DNA of 64,000 bases from JAVVVD01 sp036652795 (GTDB lineage Bacteria > Bacillota > Clostridia > Christensenellales > CAG-138): assembly GCA_036652795.1 (NCBI GenBank), contig JAVVVD010000003.1, positions 179,446 to 243,445 on the forward strand. The letters are read 5' to 3'. Position numbers and translations under genes: made by a program. Position 1 is the first letter of the stretch. Each line of letters opens with the position of its first letter. Positions 59,810-64,000 of this stretch are shown here, piece by piece. A model generated the notes under the pieces. The model ran no database searches and was not told the origin of the DNA. It saw only the letters and a list, made by a program, of their open reading frames with translations.

Positions 59810-61093
59810 TTAAGCCTGCCTGTTATATATTGGTTTTACATATTCGCGGTTACGATACATTATAAACCACACCGCAATAAGGTTTAGCGCCATAGCGGCG
59901 GCTATCATCGGCCTTGGCAGGAATACCTCGCTGAGCGCGCCGGCAAGCAGCTGCCCAAGTATCGTTCCCATCATGCTTGTCATCTGGAATATGCCGTTAA
60001 ATCTGCCGCGCCGCATATCATCCACATAGTTCTGCGTTGCCGATATGCGTATGTTATAGCTTGTAACGCCCAGCATACCGCTTACAAGGTTTGCAATCAT
60101 CATCACAGCTATCGACGTATATAGGTAAGCACCGTCCGTAAAGCACAGCACCACATAAACAAAAAGTGCAATCGCAAACTTTTTACCCACAGGATATTTG
60201 AACTTATAGTGAACCGCACCGCCTATTAACCTACCCATTGTGCTTATACTCATCAGTAGCGTATATATGGCCACACCAAGTCCGCCCTCTGTTTTAACAA
60301 AGTTTAGCACCCACGACATGGATTCAGATATTTCAAAGGTATGTGATCTAAAAAACGGCAATACCAGCGTAGAGCTTACGCCATAGGCGAACATGGTCAC
60401 AAAGAAATACATAGTTATCGTCATAAGGCCCTTTTCGCATTTGAGGTAATTGACACCCTCGCGAAAATCCGCAGCATATTTTTTTAAGCTGAATCGCTGC
60501 GTATCCTTGTGGATAATATGGGTTTCATTGGCCTTTATTTGAGTTTCAAATATTGCAGCCAGCAAAAATGTGATGGCGTTAAACGCAAACAGTGGAACAA
60601 GGCCTATCGTATTATAGCAAATGCCCGCTATCGGCACCATTATGGTGTTTGCAAGCGGATATATAAGGCTGGATACCGAATATGCCTTTGTGAAATTTCC
60701 CTCACTTATCAGTGTTGGATACAGACTTTCGTAGGCCACTTGATACACGCTGTCCATCGTGCCAACCACAATGCACAGCAATAGCAGTACGGGATAGTTA
60801 AATAATCCATTGGACAGCAACACCGCCAGTACTCCATAGAAGCCTGCCGATATAAAGTCCAGCGAATAGATCATCTTTGTTCTTGAATAACGGTCAACAT
60901 ACGGTCCGGCAATCAGTGGGACTATTACCCTTGGCAGCGAATACACCACCATAAACAGCGCGTACAGCAACGTTGAGCCTGTATAATCCAGCACCAGCAG
61001 ACCTAGTGCAAAACCCGATACCGCGCTGCCAAACATAGATACCACTGTGCCCAACGTTATAATTGTGAAATCCTTTGTCCAAAGCTTGTTCAT
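59810..61093 (-). CDS. MFS transporter (MFS_3/enterobactin-exporter-like)
   Basis: About 427 residues, 12 helices. MNKLWTKDFTIITLGTVVSMFGSAVSGFAL is the typical start of this subgroup, with the motif GPYVDRYSRTKMIY (D-R-x-R/K type) between helices 2 and 3 near residue 67. Probably an exporter of small molecules. ATG 61093 is supported by GAGGG; an in-frame ATG at 61168 would add 25 hydrophilic residues. Divergent from the anchored protein gene at 61226. Confidence 0.86.
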   Translation of the reverse strand: MNKLWTKDFTIITLGTVVSMFGSAVSGFALGLLVLDYTGSTLLYALFMVVYSLPRVIVPLIAGPYVDRYSRTKMIYSLDFISAGFYGVLAVLLSNGLFNYPVLLLLCIVVGTMDSVYQVAYESLYPTLISEGNFTKAYSVSSLIYPLANTIMVPIAGICYNTIGLVPLFAFNAITFLLAAIFETQIKANETHIIHKDTQRFSLKKYAADFREGVNYLKCEKGLMTITMYFFVTMFAYGVSSTLVLPFFRSHTFEISESMSWVLNFVKTEGGLGVAIYTLLMSISTMGRLIGGAVHYKFKYPVGKKFAIALFVYVVLCFTDGAYLYTSIAVMMIANLVSGMLGVTSYNIRISATQNYVDDMRRGRFNGIFQMTSMMGTILGQLLAGALSEVFLPRPMIAAAMALNLIAVWFIMYRNREYVKPIYNRQA

Positions 61094-61190
61094 ATACCCT
61101 CTTTTTTGCCATAATATTAGTGCTGTAGCCGTATTTAGCAGCATATCACCTTTTTTATATTCTATCAATTATCATTTACATTTGTCTGCA

Positions 61191-61219
61191 TTGTATGGCC
61201 CTATCCGCTGTGCTATAAT
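61191..61219 (+). promoter_or_regulatory. Promoter ending 6 nt before the ATG of the anchored protein (leaderless)
   Basis: TTGTAT (61191-61196), 17-bp spacer, extended TGC-TATAAT (61211-61219). The ATG is at 61226, so initiation would begin at or next to it. No SD is present. Confidence 0.7.
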
Positions 61220-61225
61220 TTATGC

Positions 61226-62419
61226 ATGAAGCATAATCGCCGCCGTATAAGAAGAAGACGCCGCCGCAGCCTTTCAGCCAGTAACTGGGGGCCTGTTCTT
61301 GCGCTGTCCGGAACAATACTGGGTATACTTGCGCTTATCGCACTGGTGCTTTTTGTGGTGTTGCCGCGCGTAATGCCACTCATAGGCGTAGAATACAATG
61401 CGCCGTTCATGCCTACCCCAACACCAAGCCCAACGCCAAAGCCGCTGCCTACCCCCAATCCGATGGAGCGTTTAAAACCTGTTGACGCCCAAACCGAGGT
61501 TGTATTCTCGGAATCCGGTTCATACAGATGGTTTGCTGACCCATATTTTTATGATGGCGTCATGATTTTCTCCGCCGGCAATCTATCTGGCCAAAATGCG
61601 GTGCTCACGGATTTGTATCTATACTATCCAGATTCGCGCACCGCTGAAAAGCTGCCTTATCATCCTGTAAATGCGCATATAATGTACGCTCGCTTTAACG
61701 AGCAATGGATAGTCTATTTCGATGCAAAGCTCAACGGCGGCGGACAGATAATGGCAGTGGATCGCACAAAGCCCAATGCGCAACCCGTCGTTATAAAGGA
61801 CATATATTCAGGCCAGCCCGAAATTCAGCTTTCCGGCAACTATATAGCCTTTATAGACCGCACCGGCAGCCGCATGGATAAGCTGTTTGTGTGCGACCTA
61901 AATACACTTGAGTCCACTACTGTAGCGATGTTTTCCGGTTCAATATACGGCCAAAGCCTACCGTCTTTAAAGGGTGATCTTCTCACCTGGGCGGATTCGC
62001 TCGACTCCGCATCCGGTAGCATGACCAGCGCCATATACTCTATCAGGCTTGGCTCTTCAACCGTCAGCACGTACAATCCCGGCACTTATGCCCATGATCC
62101 GGAAAGCGACGGCAAGCGCACCGCATGGCTCACTGATAATCATGGGCCCGATACGCAGTTGTATTATTCAATCGGCGGCAGTGCGCCGATACTGATCGAC
62201 AGCGGCGTTATCGATTATTCCCTCGGCGAAAATTTTATCGCATATAGCAAAGGCGATGTTATATACGCATATTCGTTTGAAACCAAAACCTCATACCGCA
62301 TATCGCCTGAGCATCAGCTTGCGCAATTTCTTGGCGCTTCTGACGGAAAGGTTATCTGGATGGATGTAACCAGCCGCGATGTAGGGCGTGATATAATCAT
62401 GTTTGCAAATATCCCATAA
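61226..62419 (+). CDS. Membrane-anchored beta-propeller-like protein, coupled to radA
   Basis: 397 residues. Arg-rich cytoplasmic N-terminus (KHNRRRIRRRRRRS, 2-15), one membrane helix (about 28-50), a TPTPSPTPKPLPTPNP linker (63-79) that would span the wall, then a 310-residue beta-rich region with repeated blades ending in polar turns (for example YIAFIDRTGSRMDKLFVCDL, DLLTWADSLDSASG, KVIWMDVTSRD). It resembles TolB-like propellers, but the family is not certain. It begins without an RBS; radA starts 9 bases after its stop. Confidence 0.75.
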   Translation: MKHNRRRIRRRRRRSLSASNWGPVLALSGTILGILALIALVLFVVLPRVMPLIGVEYNAPFMPTPTPSPTPKPLPTPNPMERLKPVDAQTEVVFSESGSYRWFADPYFYDGVMIFSAGNLSGQNAVLTDLYLYYPDSRTAEKLPYHPVNAHIMYARFNEQWIVYFDAKLNGGGQIMAVDRTKPNAQPVVIKDIYSGQPEIQLSGNYIAFIDRTGSRMDKLFVCDLNTLESTTVAMFSGSIYGQSLPSLKGDLLTWADSLDSASGSMTSAIYSIRLGSSTVSTYNPGTYAHDPESDGKRTAWLTDNHGPDTQLYYSIGGSAPILIDSGVIDYSLGENFIAYSKGDVIYAYSFETKTSYRISPEHQLAQFLGASDGKVIWMDVTSRDVGRDIIMFANIP

Positions 62420-62428
62420 GGAGAAGCT

Positions 62429-63763
62429 ATGCCCAAATCCGATAAGGCCGTATATATCTGTGGTGAGTGCGGCTATGAAAGCAGTAAATGGCTTGGGCGA
62501 TGCCCCGCCTGCGATAGTTGGAATACAATGGTTGAGGAGGCGCATGTGAGCGCCCCCTCTGTTTTGCGTTCCACGGCACTGCCACTCAGCGCCGTCAGCG
62601 TTGGGGATGCAAAGCGCGTTTCCACCGGCATGGACGAGCTTGACCGCGTGCTTGGCGGCGGAATAGTCGCCGGCAGCACAGTGTTGCTTGGTGGCGATCC
62701 CGGCATAGGCAAATCCACGCTGCTGATGCAGACGGCGGCCAGCCTTGCAAAAATAGGCAAAGTACTATATGTGACTGGCGAAGAATCCGCTTCGCAGCTC
62801 AAGCTGCGTGCAGAGCGGCTTGGCCTTGCAGGCGATATGCTGCTGCTGGCTGAAACAGATCTTTCCAATATAGATGCTGAATACCGGCGTCTTAAGCCCG
62901 ACTATCTGGTTATAGATTCCATACAAACCATGTACTCGCCTGATTCTTCAAGCGCGCCGGGCAGTGTGAGCCAGGTGCGCGAATGTACCGCCCAGCTTAC
63001 TCGTATTGCGAAATCCAGCTGCTGCGCAATATTTATTGTAGGTCATGTCACCAAGGAGGGCGCTATTGCCGGCCCTCGCATACTTGAGCACATGGTTGAT
63101 ACCGTGCTGTATTTCGAGGGCGACCGCCACGATGCGCTGCGCCTGCTACGCGCCGTAAAAAACCGTTATGGCTCTACCAACGAGATAGGCGTATTTGAAA
63201 TGCGCGATACCGGCATGGCTGAAGTCGCCGACCCTTCCGCGCTGTTTATCTCCGGCAACAACTCCCCCGGCTGTGCCGTAACATGCGCACTTGAGGGAAC
63301 TCGCCCCATGCTTGTGGAGGTACAATCGCTGCTATCACCCACCGCTTTCAACAATCCACGCCGGATGGCTACAGGGCTTGACGGCAACCGCCTTGTGCTG
63401 CTGCTTGCGGTGCTTGAGCGAAAAGCCGGCCTTAGGCTTGCCGATAAGGATGTATATGCAAACGTGGTTGGAGGTATCCGCCTTGATGAGCGGGCTGGCG
63501 ACCTTGCCATATCGCTGTGCATCGCCTCAGCACTGCTCGACCTTCCGCTTCCTGCCCGCACTGCTGCCATAGGCGAACTTTCGCTTACAGGCGAGGTGCG
63601 CGCCGTAAGCCGCATGGATAAGCGTATAAATGAATGTGCACGTCTTGGCTTTACCACTATTATACTGCCCAAATGTGACCTGCCTACCTCAAAGGGCATA
63701 AAGTTCATGCCCGTAACAACGATTGGTGATGCAGTCCGCCTGCTTTCCGCATCGGTAAAATAA
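62429..63763 (+). CDS. radA: DNA repair protein RadA
   Basis: 444 residues, full length. N-terminal C4 zinc finger (CGECGYESSKWLGRCPAC, about 10-27), RecA-like core with Walker A GDPGIGKST (about 88-96), the RadA-specific KNRYGSTNEIGVF motif, and a Lon-type C-terminal domain (about 285-444). It promotes branch migration and strand-invasion processing in recombination. RBS AAGGAG precedes the ATG. It sits behind the anchored protein gene and before tRNA-Arg. Confidence 0.97.
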   Translation: MPKSDKAVYICGECGYESSKWLGRCPACDSWNTMVEEAHVSAPSVLRSTALPLSAVSVGDAKRVSTGMDELDRVLGGGIVAGSTVLLGGDPGIGKSTLLMQTAASLAKIGKVLYVTGEESASQLKLRAERLGLAGDMLLLAETDLSNIDAEYRRLKPDYLVIDSIQTMYSPDSSSAPGSVSQVRECTAQLTRIAKSSCCAIFIVGHVTKEGAIAGPRILEHMVDTVLYFEGDRHDALRLLRAVKNRYGSTNEIGVFEMRDTGMAEVADPSALFISGNNSPGCAVTCALEGTRPMLVEVQSLLSPTAFNNPRRMATGLDGNRLVLLLAVLERKAGLRLADKDVYANVVGGIRLDERAGDLAISLCIASALLDLPLPARTAAIGELSLTGEVRAVSRMDKRINECARLGFTTIILPKCDLPTSKGIKFMPVTTIGDAVRLLSASVK

Positions 63764-63777
63764 TCCCTTTTTTCGCT

Positions 63778-63805
63778 TTGATTTTAGCGCATGTTATGCT
63801 ATAAT
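63778..63805 (+). promoter_or_regulatory. Promoter of tRNA-Arg
   Basis: TTGATT (63778-63783), 16-bp spacer, extended TGC-TATAAT (63800-63805), about 38 bases before the mature tRNA start. Confidence 0.75.
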
Positions 63806-63849
63806 CACACTTGCCGCAGTGTTTAATCAGGACACAATTGCGTGATTAT

Positions 63850-63926
63850 GTACCCGTAGCTCAGCTGGATAGAGTATCAGACTCCGACTCTGAGGGTCAA
63901 GGGTTCGAATCCCTTCGGGTACGCCA
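63850..63926 (+). tRNA. tRNA-Arg (anticodon CCG), CCA encoded
   Basis: Acceptor arms GTACCCG (63850-63856) and CGGGTAC (63916-63922), discriminator G, CCA encoded. Anticodon stem TCAGA/TCTGA with loop CTCCGAC gives anticodon CCG for CGG codons. T-loop GTTCGAATC is canonical. Confidence 0.97.
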
Positions 63927-63956
63927 ACATGATGTATCGGTTTAGATATGTCGCCG

Positions 63957-63984
63957 AAAAACCCAGACGTTGTCTGGGTTTTTT
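63957..63984 (+). terminator. Terminator after tRNA-Arg
   Basis: 12-bp stem AAAAACCCAGAC / GTCTGGGTTTTT, loop of 3, then T residues. Confidence 0.88.
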
Positions 63985-64000
63985 CGTTCTCTAAGCGCGT

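Noticed and set aside
1..64000. CRISPR arrays, insertion sequences, prophage or rRNA
   Set aside because: No regularly spaced repeats, transposase, integrase, structural phage genes or rRNA signatures were seen.

Overview
The window looks like chromosome from an anaerobic, probably spore-forming member of the class Clostridia with mid-range GC. The evidence is an [FeFe] hydrogenase, the class III ribonucleotide reductase pair NrdD/NrdG, a T-box leader on hisS-aspS, a SCIFF ranthipeptide locus, a SleC-like spore-cortex protein, desulfoferrodoxin, and sigma-A-type promoters with strong Shine-Dalgarno sites. I see no phage, transposase, integrase or CRISPR array. Species cannot be assigned from the sequence alone.

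Left part (1-24.9 kb, nearly all minus strand). A NitT/TauT-like ABC importer lies behind a Crp/Fnr-type regulator whose promoter carries a palindrome at the start of transcription. Next come a monomer-type [FeFe] hydrogenase, glyA, and a T-box controlled hisS-aspS-rseC operon. Then follows a stress and housekeeping block: rel, dtd, an MBL hydrolase, hemZ and an unusual fRMsr-NUDIX fusion. Upstream of it are apt, recJ, the SCIFF maturase and precursor (scfB, scfA), a TIGR04086 membrane protein and yajC. Two acyltransferase-fold proteins and a DUF4349/SIMPL lipoprotein pair complete this part.

Middle (25-45.8 kb, mixed strands). tRNA-Leu(CAA) is followed by an AT-richer stretch with a 53-residue membrane peptide, a P-loop kinase-like gene and a two-gene spore cortex-lytic (SleC-like) unit. 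Then nrdD-nrdG appear with a textbook pair of NrdR boxes. An accessory-looking region follows: MFS transporter, DUF2974 hydrolase, a broken DUF3795 gene, a double-chagasin lipoprotein, desulfoferrodoxin with an operator array, and a divergent LysR regulator/membrane-protein pair. A cupin-HD-GYP fusion, an epimerase, a ferritin-like/VIT transporter, a clostripain-like lipoprotein, a DUF368 polyprenyl-phosphate transporter and an L,D-transpeptidase end this part.

Right part (45.8-64 kb). An ABC exporter pair lies divergent to an XRE-cupin regulator followed by potABCD and a MATE exporter. The poorly understood GGGtGRT/IscU-like pair, small membrane proteins, lysoplasmalogenase, a WYL regulator, a 63-residue cysteine-containing protein, DUF554, MFS, an anchored TPTPSP-linker protein coupled to radA, and tRNA-Arg(CCG) follow.

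Themes: Fe-S, radical and oxygen-stress chemistry (hydrogenase, NrdDG, scfB, hemZ, dfx, fRMsr, ferritin-VIT, IscU-like), envelope biology, and several promoters whose -10 element sits only 5-7 nt from the start codon, suggesting leaderless transcripts. The strongest candidates for new biology are the GGGtGRT/IscU-like pair, the domain fusions, the double chagasin, the small cysteine protein and the leaderless promoters.
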